This document shows, one piece after another, positions 55,000-63,359 of a DNA stretch of 64,000 nt. This DNA is from Frigoribacterium sp. PvP032 (GTDB lineage: Bacteria; Actinomycetota; Actinomycetes; Actinomycetales; Microbacteriaceae). The notes beneath the pieces were generated by a model. It ran no database searches, was not told where the DNA came from, and worked only from the letters and a program-made list of their open reading frames with translations. The stretch is from the NCBI RefSeq assembly GCF_017833035.1, contig NZ_JAFIBM010000001.1, forward strand, positions 1,612,001-1,676,000, in the 5' to 3' direction. Made by a program: the position numbers and the translations under genes. Each line of letters starts with the position of its first letter. Within the stretch, counting starts at the first letter, position 1.

Positions 55000-56448
55000 G
55001 TGTTCGAACTCCACCACCTCAGCGCCCAGGAGCAGTGGGACTGGCTCCGCCGCGGCGAGGTCACGCCCCGTGAGCTGACCGACCACTACCTGGCCCGCAT
55101 CGAGCGACTCGACTCGGGCGAGGGCGGCGTCGGCGCGTTCGTCACGGTCGGGGCAGACGCCGCCCGCGACCGCGCGGACGAGCTCGGGCGGGCCGGCCGC
55201 AGCACGGCCCCGCTCTGGGGCCTGCCCCTGGCCGACAAGGACCTCACCGACCGCGCGGGCCTGCCGACCGGGCTCGGCTCCCGGCTCTCCCGCGGGCGCG
55301 TCGCCGAGCAGGACTCGGAGATCTCCGCGGTGCTGAGCGAGGCCGGCGCGGTCAGCCTGGGCAAGACGGCGACGCCCGAGTTCGGCCTCACCGGGTACAC
55401 GGAGCCCCTCGTCGGGCCCGTGCCGCGCAACCCCTGGCGGCGCGGCCTCGGCGCCGGCGGCTCGAGCGGGGGAGCGGCGGCCGCGGTGGCCGCCGGACTG
55501 CTGCCGTTCGCTCCCGGCTCCGACGGCGGCGGCTCGATCCGCATCCCCGCTGCGATGACCGGGCTCGTCGGGCTGAAGCCCTCGCGCGGCCGGGTGCCGG
55601 CGCAGTCGGGCATCACGAGCCTGGGCGGGCTCGCCGTCGGCGGCCCGATCGCCCGCACCGTCGCGGACGCCGCCATGCTGCTCGACGCGATGGTCTCGCC
55701 CGACGGCCGGGCGCCGCGTGACCACTTCGCGCTGCGTGCGCCCGGCTCGCCCGACGGGGCGTGGCTCGGCACCGCCGTCCGAGGCGAGGGACGGTTCCAG
55801 CTCGGGGTGCTGACGGCCAGCCCGTGGGACGACGCGTACGACGTCCGGGTCGACCCGCGCCTCCTCGGCGTGCTGCGGGACACCGCCGACCAGCTCGACG
55901 CGCTCGGGCACGGGGTGGACGACGCCTCGCTGCCCGGCTCCGACCCGCGGTCCCCGAACTACGCGGCCCTGTTCCGCACGATCTGGCAGGCGGGCGCCGC
56001 GGGCATCCCGGCCGAGACCGACGACGACTTCGCCCTGCTCGAGCCGATGACGGCCTGGCTGGTGCGGCGCGGCCGCGAGCTCGGTGCCCGCGAGCTGGGT
56101 GCCGCCCTCGCCGGTCTCAGCGCCTTCGAGCAGAGCGTGATCGCCGCCTTCGACCGCTTCGACGCGGTGCTGACGCCGTCGCTCGCCCTGCTGCCGCCGG
56201 CGCTCGGCTGGCACGAAGCCGACGATCCCGAGCGTGCCTTCGAGCAGCAGTGCCTCGTGTCGCCGTTCACCTCGTTCGTCAACGTCGCGGGGCTGCCGGC
56301 GATCACGCTGCCCGTGGCCGAGGTCGACGGGCTGCCCGCGGGCGTCCAGCTGATCGGGCGGCCGGGTCGCGAGGACGTGCTGCTCTCGATCGGCGCCCAG
56401 CTCGAGCGACGGCTGCGCTGGCAGCGGCGGCACCCCGACTGCTGGTGA
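55000..56448 (+). CDS. Amidase, amidase-signature family
   Basis: This 482-residue Ser-cisSer-Lys hydrolase has catalytic Lys80 in LADKDLTD, Ser155-156 in GAGGSSGGAAAA (the cis-Ser loop) and the nucleophile Ser179 in GSDGGGSIRIPA. Closest in pattern to aryl-acylamidase/6-aminohexanoate-cyclic-dimer-type members; the substrate is unknown. TAGGCT (54988-54993) lies 6 bases before the GTG (leaderless). It converges on the peptide importer operon. Confidence 0.9.
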   Translation: MFELHHLSAQEQWDWLRRGEVTPRELTDHYLARIERLDSGEGGVGAFVTVGADAARDRADELGRAGRSTAPLWGLPLADKDLTDRAGLPTGLGSRLSRGRVAEQDSEISAVLSEAGAVSLGKTATPEFGLTGYTEPLVGPVPRNPWRRGLGAGGSSGGAAAAVAAGLLPFAPGSDGGGSIRIPAAMTGLVGLKPSRGRVPAQSGITSLGGLAVGGPIARTVADAAMLLDAMVSPDGRAPRDHFALRAPGSPDGAWLGTAVRGEGRFQLGVLTASPWDDAYDVRVDPRLLGVLRDTADQLDALGHGVDDASLPGSDPRSPNYAALFRTIWQAGAAGIPAETDDDFALLEPMTAWLVRRGRELGARELGAALAGLSAFEQSVIAAFDRFDAVLTPSLALLPPALGWHEADDPERAFEQQCLVSPFTSFVNVAGLPAITLPVAEVDGLPAGVQLIGRPGREDVLLSIGAQLERRLRWQRRHPDCW

Positions 56449-56457
56449 GGAGCGCGG

Positions 56458-57288
56458 TCAGACGCCGTCGAGCGTCGGCACCGACGCGATGAGCCGCTTC
56501 GTGTAGTCGTGCCGCGGTCGCCCCAGCACGTCGGCGGTGGCGCCCTGCTCGACGATGCGCCCGCCCTGCAGCACGGCCACCCGGTCGCTCAGGTGCTGCA
56601 CGAGTCCCACATCGTGCGAGACGATCAGCAGCGAGAGCCCGAGGTCATCGCGCAGCTCGGCCAGCAGCGCGAGGATCTGCGCCCGCACGGTCACGTCGAG
56701 GGCGCTCATCGGCTCGTCCCCGACAAGCAGGTCGGGGCCGTGCACGACGGCGCGGGCGAGGGCGATCCGCTGGCGCTGCCCGCCGCTCAGCTCGTGCGGC
56801 CAGAGGTCGACGCCCCGGGGATCGAGTCCGACACGGTCGAGCACCTCGGCGACCATGCGCTCGTGGTCGCCCGGCACGTGCAGCAGGCGCAGCGGCTCGG
56901 CCACGACGTCGCCGATCCGCATGCGGGGGTCGAGCGAGCTGTACGGGTCCTGCAGCACGACGCCCGTGCGACGACGCAGCCAGCGGAGGCGCGACGCGCG
57001 ATCGGGCCGCACCTCCCGCCCGTCGAACGTCACGGTGCCGGCCGTGGGTCGGTCGAGGGCCAGCAGGAGGCGCACCAGGGTCGACTTGCCCGAGCCGGAC
57101 TCGCCGATCAGCGCGACGCTCTCGCCACGACCGACGTCGAGGTCGGCGTCGACCAGGGCGTGCCGCACCGGCCCTGGCTGGAACGGCGAGTGACGGGGGA
57201 GCGTGAAGGTGCGCGAGAGACCGCGGCCGCTGAGCAGCGGCCCGGTGCGAGCGACGTCGTCGCCGTGCTGTGCGTCCGAGTCGGTCAC
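56458..57288 (-). CDS. Peptide ABC transporter ATP-binding protein, DppF/OppF type
   Basis: This 276-residue ATPase has Walker A GESGSGKST, Q-loop VVLQDPYSSLDPRMRIGDVV (typical of DppF/OppF), signature LSGGQRQRIALARA and Walker B LLVGDEPMSALDV. The C-terminus (PRHDYTKRLIASVPTLDG) is the oligopeptide-specific tail, but without the usual Cys cluster for an iron-sulfur site. GTG start overlaps the upstream ATPase stop. It is the last gene of the five-gene operon. Confidence 0.9.
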   Translation of the reverse strand: MTDSDAQHGDDVARTGPLLSGRGLSRTFTLPRHSPFQPGPVRHALVDADLDVGRGESVALIGESGSGKSTLVRLLLALDRPTAGTVTFDGREVRPDRASRLRWLRRRTGVVLQDPYSSLDPRMRIGDVVAEPLRLLHVPGDHERMVAEVLDRVGLDPRGVDLWPHELSGGQRQRIALARAVVHGPDLLVGDEPMSALDVTVRAQILALLAELRDDLGLSLLIVSHDVGLVQHLSDRVAVLQGGRIVEQGATADVLGRPRHDYTKRLIASVPTLDGV

Positions 57289-58058
57289 GGTGCCCTCCAG
57301 GTCGTCGCGCGGGTCGCCTCCACGAGGCCGCGCGTCACGGGGTGGGCAGGCGAGCCGAGGAGGCGGGCGACCGGCCCGCTCTCGACCACGCGTCCCCGGG
57401 ACAGCACCGCCGCCTCCTCGGCCACCTGCGCCAGCACCGCGAGGTCGTGGGTCACGAAGAGGAGCGAGGCGCCGCGCTCGTCGACCAGGCGGCGGAACAG
57501 CGCCAGCACCTCGGCCTGCGTGGTCACGTCGAGCGCGGTCGTCGGCTCGTCGGCGAGCAGCACGGCCGGGCGGGCGATCAGCGCCGTCGCGATGACGGCG
57601 CGTTGCCGCTGGCCGCCCGACAGCTGGTGCGGCCAGGAGTCGGCGACCGACTCGTCGAGCCCGACCTCGGCCAGGGCCTCGACCGCGCGGCGACGCGCCT
57701 CGGCCCGCGAGACGCGGCCGTGCAGGCGCAGCGGCTCGGCCACCTGGCGGCCGATGGTCATCACGGGGTCGAGGGCGGTGCGCGGGTCCTGGAACACGGC
57801 CGCGATCGTCGCTCCCCGCAGCGGGGCGAGCTCCCGGTCGGAGAGGCCGACGAGCTCTTGGCCGTCGAGGCGGATGCTGCCGGTGACGACGGCCTGGGGC
57901 GGCAGCAGCCCGAGCACGGCGAGCGTCGTCATCGACTTGCCCGAGCCGGACTCGCCGATCAGGCCGAGACGGGCGCCGTCGGCGAGGTGCAGCGAGACGC
58001 CGTCGACCACGCGGCGGCCGTCGATCGTCACGGTCAGGTCGTGGACGTCGAGGGTCAC
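57285..58058 (-). CDS. Peptide ABC transporter ATP-binding protein, DppD/OppD type
   Basis: This 257-residue ATPase has Walker A GESGSGKSMT, Q-loop VFQDPRTALDPVMTIGRQV, signature LSGGQRQRAVIATAL, Walker B VLLADEPTTALDVTTQ and switch His in FVTHDL. The Ser-Met after the Walker Lys is typical of the OppD partner. It is coupled by 4-base overlaps to the permease before it and the second ATPase after it. Confidence 0.9.
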   Translation of the reverse strand: MTLDVHDLTVTIDGRRVVDGVSLHLADGARLGLIGESGSGKSMTTLAVLGLLPPQAVVTGSIRLDGQELVGLSDRELAPLRGATIAAVFQDPRTALDPVMTIGRQVAEPLRLHGRVSRAEARRRAVEALAEVGLDESVADSWPHQLSGGQRQRAVIATALIARPAVLLADEPTTALDVTTQAEVLALFRRLVDERGASLLFVTHDLAVLAQVAEEAAVLSRGRVVESGPVARLLGSPAHPVTRGLVEATRATTWRAP

Positions 58059-58972
58059 GAGGTCACTCCGGGGGAGTCGGCGGCGGAGGTGGTCGCGGGC
58101 GCGGCGGCGGGTCCGGGCAGGGCGGCAGGTCGCCCGCCGGCGCGGAGCCGCGGGTCGGCCGCGTCGCGCACCGCGTCGCCCAGCAGGTTCAGCGCGAGCA
58201 CGGTGAGCGTGATCGCGAGCCCCGGCCAGACGATCGTCCACGGGTGCACGCCGAGGAACTTCTGCAGGTCCGCGAGGAGGCGCCCCCACGAGGCCGTCTC
58301 GGCCGACGCCCCGTAGCCGAGGAACGACAGCCCCGCCTCCGCGAGGATCGACGTCGCCATCGCGAGCGACAGCTGCACCACGAACACGGGGGCGATGTTC
58401 GGCAGCACGTGCCGCAGCAGCACCGTCGCCGTGCCGGCGCCGGACGCGCGGGCGGCGGTGACGTAGTCCTCCCGAGCGACGCGGCGGATCTCGCTCCGCG
58501 AGACGCGGGCGATGGTCACGCCGTAGCCGAGACCGGAGGCGACCACGACGACCCCGAGCGACCCGCCGAACGCGGCGGCCAGGGCCATCGCGACGAGGAT
58601 GGTGGGGAACGCGACGAGCACGTCGATGAGCACGGCGACCGACTCGCGCACGATCCGGGCGGTCAGCGAGCCGAGGGCGGCGAGGCCGAGCCCGACGACG
58701 AGGGCGAGCAGGCCGGCGGAGACGGCGACGACCACCGTGGTGCCGCTCGCGGCCATCACGTAGCTGGCGATGTCCCGGCCGACGGCGTCGGTGCCGAACA
58801 GGTGCGCGGCCGACGGGGGCAGCCAGGCCGAGTAGGGGTCCGTGCGGAACGGGTCGGACGGGGTCCAGAATCGGCTGACCGCCGCGGCGAGGGCGACGAG
58901 GGCCAGCCACGCGACCGCGCCCGCGCCCTGGGGTCGGCGCAGCAGGGCGCGCACGAACGAGCCGCGCCTCAT
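58055..58972 (-). CDS. Peptide ABC transporter permease, DppC type
   Basis: This 305-residue inner-membrane subunit has an OppC-type N-terminus (LFGTDAVGRDIASYVMAAS) and about six helices. The EAA loop is TAARASGAGTATVLLRHVLPNIAP. A C-terminal Pro/Ala-rich tail follows LGDAVRDAADPRLR. It overlaps DppB and DppD by 4 bases each. Confidence 0.9.
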   Translation of the reverse strand: MRRGSFVRALLRRPQGAGAVAWLALVALAAAVSRFWTPSDPFRTDPYSAWLPPSAAHLFGTDAVGRDIASYVMAASGTTVVVAVSAGLLALVVGLGLAALGSLTARIVRESVAVLIDVLVAFPTILVAMALAAAFGGSLGVVVVASGLGYGVTIARVSRSEIRRVAREDYVTAARASGAGTATVLLRHVLPNIAPVFVVQLSLAMATSILAEAGLSFLGYGASAETASWGRLLADLQKFLGVHPWTIVWPGLAITLTVLALNLLGDAVRDAADPRLRAGGRPAALPGPAAAPATTSAADSPGVTS

Positions 58973-59922
58973 CGCTCGACCTCGCGCAGCCGGGGGTCGA
59001 GCCGTCGGTGGGCGACGTCGACCAGCAGCCCGACGAAGAGGACGATCGCCGTGAGCGTCATCAGCTCGCCCTGCACCTTGGTGAGGTCGCGGCGGCCGAC
59101 GTCGGTGACGAGCATCCGGCCGAGGCCGGGCAGCGTGAAGAGCTGCTCGACGACGACGGCGCCGACGACGAGCCCGACGACCTGCAGCCCGAGCACGCTG
59201 ACGACGCTGAGCATCACGTTCGGCAGGCCGTGCCGCAGCAGCGCGCGGTCGAGCGTCATGCCCTTGGCGGCGGCGGCGCGGACGTAGTCCTGGTCGAGCG
59301 CGCCGATCGCCGCCGACCGGGTGAAGCGCAGCAGCACCGCGCCCTCGATGATGCCGATCGTGAGCGCCGGCAGCACCAGCGAGCGGAGCGCCCGCCCGGG
59401 CTCCTGCCAGCCGTCGAGGGGCCAGCCCTGGGTGGGCAGCAAGCCGAGGGTCACCGCGAAGAGGGCGATGAGGAGCATGCCGAGCCAGACGGCGGGCACC
59501 GCGGCGAGCACCTGTGAGCCCACGCCGACGACGACGCCGAGGGGGCGGCGGTGCCGGGCCGCGGCCCAGACGCCCGCGGGCACGCCGATCAGCAGGCCGA
59601 AGACTAGCGACAGGCCAGCGAGGGGCAGGGTGACGCCGAGCTTCTCGGCGATCTCGCCGGCGACGGGGCTGCCCGTCACGAGCGACTTGCCGAGGTCGAG
59701 GCGCAGCAGCCCGCCCGCCCAGTCGAGGTACTGCGCCACGATCGGCCGGTCGAGGCCGAGCTGCTCGCGCAGCGCCGCGACCTGGGCCGGCGAGCCCGTC
59801 GTGCCCGCGATCGCCTGCGCCACGTCGCCCGGCAGGAGGCGCAGCGTCGCGAAGATCAGCACGCTCGCGACCACGAGCCCCAGGGCGAAGAGGGCCGTGC
59901 GTCCGAGCAGGAAGCGGGTCAC
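58969..59922 (-). CDS. Peptide ABC transporter permease, DppB type
   Basis: This 317-residue inner-membrane subunit has LRLLPGDVAQAIAG and LREQLGLDRPIVAQYLDWAGGLLRLDLGKSL at the start, the OppB signature; the EAA loop is YVRAAAAKGMTLDRALLRHGLPNV. Six helices are predicted. The GTG start overlaps the binding-protein stop by 4 bases. Confidence 0.9.
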   Translation of the reverse strand: MTRFLLGRTALFALGLVVASVLIFATLRLLPGDVAQAIAGTTGSPAQVAALREQLGLDRPIVAQYLDWAGGLLRLDLGKSLVTGSPVAGEIAEKLGVTLPLAGLSLVFGLLIGVPAGVWAAARHRRPLGVVVGVGSQVLAAVPAVWLGMLLIALFAVTLGLLPTQGWPLDGWQEPGRALRSLVLPALTIGIIEGAVLLRFTRSAAIGALDQDYVRAAAAKGMTLDRALLRHGLPNVMLSVVSVLGLQVVGLVVGAVVVEQLFTLPGLGRMLVTDVGRRDLTKVQGELMTLTAIVLFVGLLVDVAHRRLDPRLREVER

Positions 59923-61439
59923 TCCGAGACGGCCAGCGCGGACAGGTCGAGGCGGGTGCTGGTGGACGAGGTCGGGAAGCCCGTGACGCCGTCGCGCACA
60001 GCCGTCAGCGTCGTCGCGGTGTAGAGCCACTCGGCGGGGGCGTCCTCCGACACGATCCGGGCGGCCTCGGCGAGCTTCGACGCGGCGACGTCGGGGTCGG
60101 TCGCGGCCAGCGACTCGGCGTAGAGCTGCTGGACCGGGGCCGAGTCGTAGCCCCAGTAGTAGGTCGGGTCGGCCCAGTTCGAGAAGTCGTGGGTCTCGGC
60201 GTGGTTCACCATGCTCAGCTGGAAGTCGCGTGTGCCGCCGTCGGCGGGAGGCGAGAGCACGTCGTTGAGCCAGGTCGTGAAATCGACCTGCTGCACCGTC
60301 AGCGTGACGCCGACGTCGGCGAGCTGGGTGGTGAGCACGTCGCCGATCGCGGCGGGGTAGAAGTTCGCGTACTCGAGGGTGAGCTCGAGGTCGTCGGCGT
60401 GGCCCGCCTCCGCCAGCAGCTGCTTCGCCTGGTCGGGGTCGTAGGCGTCGACGTCGGTCAGGTCTTCGTAGCCGGGGTCGAGCTCGGGGATCGGACCGCC
60501 CTGGTCGACGGCCGAGCCGCCCACGGCCGCGATCAGCGCGTCGTTGTCGACGGCCATCCGGACCGCCTGGCGCACGCGCGGGTCGGTGAACGGGGCGACC
60601 GCGTTGTTGAAGGCGAGGGTGTACTTGTCGGTCGTCTGGCCCTTCTCGACCGTGATCCCGTCCACGCCGTCGAACTGCGAGGCGAGGGTCGCGTCGACCG
60701 CCGTCTGCACGTCGAGGTCGCCAGAGAGGGTCGCGTTGATCGCGGCCGAGCCGTCCGTCACGTAGCGGAACACGACCCCGGCGACGCCGGCGGCCTCTCC
60801 CCAGTAGTCGTCGAAGCGCTCGAGGCGCAGGTTGTCGCCCTGCGTCCACGAGGCGAGCGTGAAGGGGCCCGTGCCGTTGGCCGTGGTCGAGAGGTCGTTC
60901 GTCGCCGCCTCCTCGAGCACGAGCCCGGCACGGCCGGTCAGCGCGAAGAGCAGAGCCGAGTCGGGCTGCGACAGCGTGAGGACGACGGTGTCGTCGGCGG
61001 GGGAGCTGATGTCGGCGACCGAGGCGAGGTCGGCGTGGCCGGCGAGCGACTCGTCGCCCGCGACCTGCTGCAGCGACCACACGACGTCGGCCGCGGTCAT
61101 CGCGGCGCCGTCGTGGAACGTCACGCCGTCGTGCAGCGTGAACGTGTAGGTGAGGCCGTCCGCGCTGATCGTGTGCTCGGATGCGAGCACGTCGACGATC
61201 TCGTTGTCCTGCGTGCGGCCGACGAGGCCCTGGTAGACGTTGTCGATCAGCACCTGGTCGAGGGCGATGCCGGAGGTGGTGCGGACGTCGAGGTCGGAGG
61301 GCTCGAGCACGAGGCCCACCGTCACGGTCGCGTCGGCACCGCCGCGCGGGGCGTCGGAGCCGCCCGCGGTGCACCCGGCGAGCAGGGCGAGGGAGGCGGC
61401 GGCGGCGACCACGGGGACGAGGAGGCGGGAGGGGCGCAT
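59919..61439 (-). CDS. Peptide ABC transporter substrate-binding lipoprotein
   Basis: This 506-residue SBP_bac_5 lipoprotein has a signal peptide with lipobox L-L-A-G-C (Cys about 23), then VTVGLVLEPSDLDVRTTSG, DGLTYTFTLHDGVTFHDGAAMTAADVVWSLQQV and NGTGPFTLASW, the family pattern. The ligand may be a di- or oligopeptide, but nickel and opine transporters share this fold. The upstream 318 bases (61440-61757) are gene-free and must hold its promoter; TAGATT on the minus strand near 61632 is a candidate -10. Confidence 0.9.
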   Translation of the reverse strand: MRPSRLLVPVVAAAASLALLAGCTAGGSDAPRGGADATVTVGLVLEPSDLDVRTTSGIALDQVLIDNVYQGLVGRTQDNEIVDVLASEHTISADGLTYTFTLHDGVTFHDGAAMTAADVVWSLQQVAGDESLAGHADLASVADISSPADDTVVLTLSQPDSALLFALTGRAGLVLEEAATNDLSTTANGTGPFTLASWTQGDNLRLERFDDYWGEAAGVAGVVFRYVTDGSAAINATLSGDLDVQTAVDATLASQFDGVDGITVEKGQTTDKYTLAFNNAVAPFTDPRVRQAVRMAVDNDALIAAVGGSAVDQGGPIPELDPGYEDLTDVDAYDPDQAKQLLAEAGHADDLELTLEYANFYPAAIGDVLTTQLADVGVTLTVQQVDFTTWLNDVLSPPADGGTRDFQLSMVNHAETHDFSNWADPTYYWGYDSAPVQQLYAESLAATDPDVAASKLAEAARIVSEDAPAEWLYTATTLTAVRDGVTGFPTSSTSTRLDLSALAVSE

Positions 61440-61726
61440 GGCGGTGGAGGTGCCTTTCGGGAGCGGTTCGGGTCGGCGTGCACCGTCGCTCGTGGCGACC
61501 TGCACGCTCCGGTCGAAGGAGGACCGTCGTCGCTTGTGGACGCCGGACCACGGCTGGCACGTCGTCGCTGCCGGACTGACGCGCCGCCCCTCGCCCCCAG
61601 GTCGCTGCCGGACCCGTGGACGTCAGAGAATCTACTACACGGGGGTCGACCCGGCACCGGGCCGCGCGTGCGCCCGCGGGGCGGCGCCTGTGCACCTGCC
61701 GCGAGGGCAGGCCGCCGAGTGGCGGA

Positions 61727-61745
61727 TGAGGCAAGGCTCACCTAC
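61727..61745 (+). promoter_or_regulatory. Iron box (DtxR/IdeR-type) 1
   Basis: TGAGGCAAGGCTCACCTAC agrees with the IdeR/DtxR consensus (TTAGGTTAGSCTAACCTAA) at about 14 of 19 positions. It ends 12 bases before the ATG of the small SIP-like gene, where it would cover the promoter. Confidence 0.65.
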
Positions 61746-61757
61746 ATTGAGCAGGAC

Positions 61758-62189
61758 ATGTTCCTCGACTTCGCCGACCCGCCCCTCCCGTACGACGCGA
61801 TCCGCGTCCTCTTCGCGGGCGACGCCTCCTCGGTCCCCACCCTCCGCGCGATGCTCGCCGCCCTGCCGATCTGTGCGCGGGGCCAGGTGTTCGTCGAGGT
61901 CGACACCGCCGCCGAGATCGAGACGCTCCCGTCGCCCGGCCGCGTCACCGTCACCTGGCTGGCCCGCGACCGCCGCTCGGGTGCCCCCGGCAGCGGGCTG
62001 TCGTGTGCGCCGGGCGAGGCGGTCGAGCGCGCGGTGCGCGCGTGGCTGGCCGAGATGTACGTCGACGCCGAGGCGCTGGCCGAGGCCGAGCACCTGATCT
62101 GGCTCGGCGGCCCCGAGGGTTTCGCGTGGGACCTGCGCCGCGACCTGCACGACGTCTTCACCTCGGACCGCGGCGCGACCGCGGTCTGA
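61758..62189 (+). CDS. Small siderophore-interacting-protein-like domain (C-terminal half only)
   Basis: This 143-residue protein matches only the NAD(P)H-binding SIP domain: IRVLFAGDASSVPTLRAMLAALP, GQVFVEVDTAAEIETLPSPGRVTVTWLARD, and LIWLGGPEGFAWDLRRDLHDVF. The FAD-binding half with R-x-Y-T is absent. Such stand-alone domains are seen beside iron uptake genes; a helper role in ferri-siderophore reduction is possible but unproven. An iron box lies immediately upstream. Confidence 0.75.
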   Translation: MFLDFADPPLPYDAIRVLFAGDASSVPTLRAMLAALPICARGQVFVEVDTAAEIETLPSPGRVTVTWLARDRRSGAPGSGLSCAPGEAVERAVRAWLAEMYVDAEALAEAEHLIWLGGPEGFAWDLRRDLHDVFTSDRGATAV

Positions 62190-62292
62190 GCGCGCGCCTC
62201 CTGCGCCCGTGCTCCAGTACCTGTGCTCCTGCGCGCGTCACCGACCCAGCAGACGACACCCGTCGCTCGACGTCGAGACGGCCCCTGTCGAC

Positions 62293-62311
62293 TTAGGTAA
62301 GGCATGCCTTA
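62293..62311 (+). promoter_or_regulatory. Iron box (DtxR/IdeR-type) 2
   Basis: TTAGGTAAGGCATGCCTTA agrees with the IdeR/DtxR consensus at about 14 of 19 positions and contains the perfect palindrome TAAGGCATGCCTTA. It overlaps the TAGGCT -10 (62310-62315), which is 6 bases before the GTG of the SIP gene, so iron-loaded repressor would block transcription. Confidence 0.75.
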
Positions 62312-62321
62312 GGCTCGTCCT

Positions 62322-63287
62322 GTGACGATCACCACTGAGGCCCCGCCCGAGGCCCGCCCGAAGCCCGCCCACCGCCCGTACCGGGTGCGCGTCGCGGCCC
62401 TACGGGCCCTGAGCCCGCACTTCGTCCGCGTCACCTTCACGGGCGACGACCTCGGCGACTTCGGGGTCGACGGCCTCGACCAGCGGATCAAGCTCGTGCT
62501 GCCCCTCGAGGCGACCGGCTACGACACGTTCCCGACCGACGACTGGTGGCCCTCCTGGCGGGCGCTGCCCGCCCACGAGCAGAACGCCTTCCGCACCTAC
62601 ACCGCGAAGGCCGTCCGACCGCACGCCCGCGAGGTCGACGTCGACTTCGTCAGCCACGGTGATCACGGAGCGGCTGCCTCCTGGCTCGCGCGCACGCGCG
62701 TCGGCGACGAGGCCATGCTGATCGGCCCTGACGCGACCAGCGGGGTCACCGGCAGCGGCGTCGAGTGGGCGCCGGGCGGCGCCTCGACCGTGATGATCGC
62801 CGGGGACGAGACCGCGGTGCCGGCCATCACCTCCATCGTCGAGTCGCTGCCGGCCGACGCCAGGGGCTGCGTGTTCCTCGAGGTGCCGACCGCCGACGAC
62901 GTGCTGCCGCTGGTCGCGCCGCCCGGCGTGACCGTGCACTGGCTGCCGCGCTCCGGGGGCGACACCGGGCAGCAGCCGGCCGCCGCCGCCGCCGCCTACG
63001 GTGCGCCCCTCCAGGCCGCCGTCCGCGGCTGGACCGCTCGCTACGTGACCGCGTGGCACCGCGGCGTCGACCTCGACGAGGTCGACATCGAGCACGACAT
63101 CCTGTGGGACGTCCCCCAGGGCGAGGCACAGCACGGCGCGGCCCTGCAGGGCGAGCTCTACGCCTGGCTCGCGGGCGAGGCCGGCGCCATCAAGGCGCTC
63201 CGGCGGTTCCTCGTGAGCGAGGTCGGCGTCGACCGCCGCCAGGTCGCCTTCATGGGCTACTGGCGGCTCGGCCGCGCAGAGATGTAG
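62322..63287 (+). CDS. Siderophore-interacting protein (ferric-siderophore reductase, ViuB type)
   Basis: This is a 321-residue flavin-dependent siderophore reductase. The N-terminal FAD domain has R-T-Y-T (91-94, the FAD motif); DVDFVSHGDHGAAASWLARTRVGDEAMLIGP links to the NAD(P)H domain with MIAGDETAVPAI, VFLEVPTADDV and FMGYWRLGRAEM at the C-terminus. It would release iron from imported siderophores. The GTG start is 6 bases after a TAGGCT -10 under an iron box. Confidence 0.92.
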   Translation: MTITTEAPPEARPKPAHRPYRVRVAALRALSPHFVRVTFTGDDLGDFGVDGLDQRIKLVLPLEATGYDTFPTDDWWPSWRALPAHEQNAFRTYTAKAVRPHAREVDVDFVSHGDHGAAASWLARTRVGDEAMLIGPDATSGVTGSGVEWAPGGASTVMIAGDETAVPAITSIVESLPADARGCVFLEVPTADDVLPLVAPPGVTVHWLPRSGGDTGQQPAAAAAAYGAPLQAAVRGWTARYVTAWHRGVDLDEVDIEHDILWDVPQGEAQHGAALQGELYAWLAGEAGAIKALRRFLVSEVGVDRRQVAFMGYWRLGRAEM

Positions 63288-63359
63288 CGCCGCGCCGGCC
63301 CCGTCGAGCTGAAGAGCACGCGCAGGCCCTCAGATGGGCAGGCCCGCAGGCCCGCGGGC

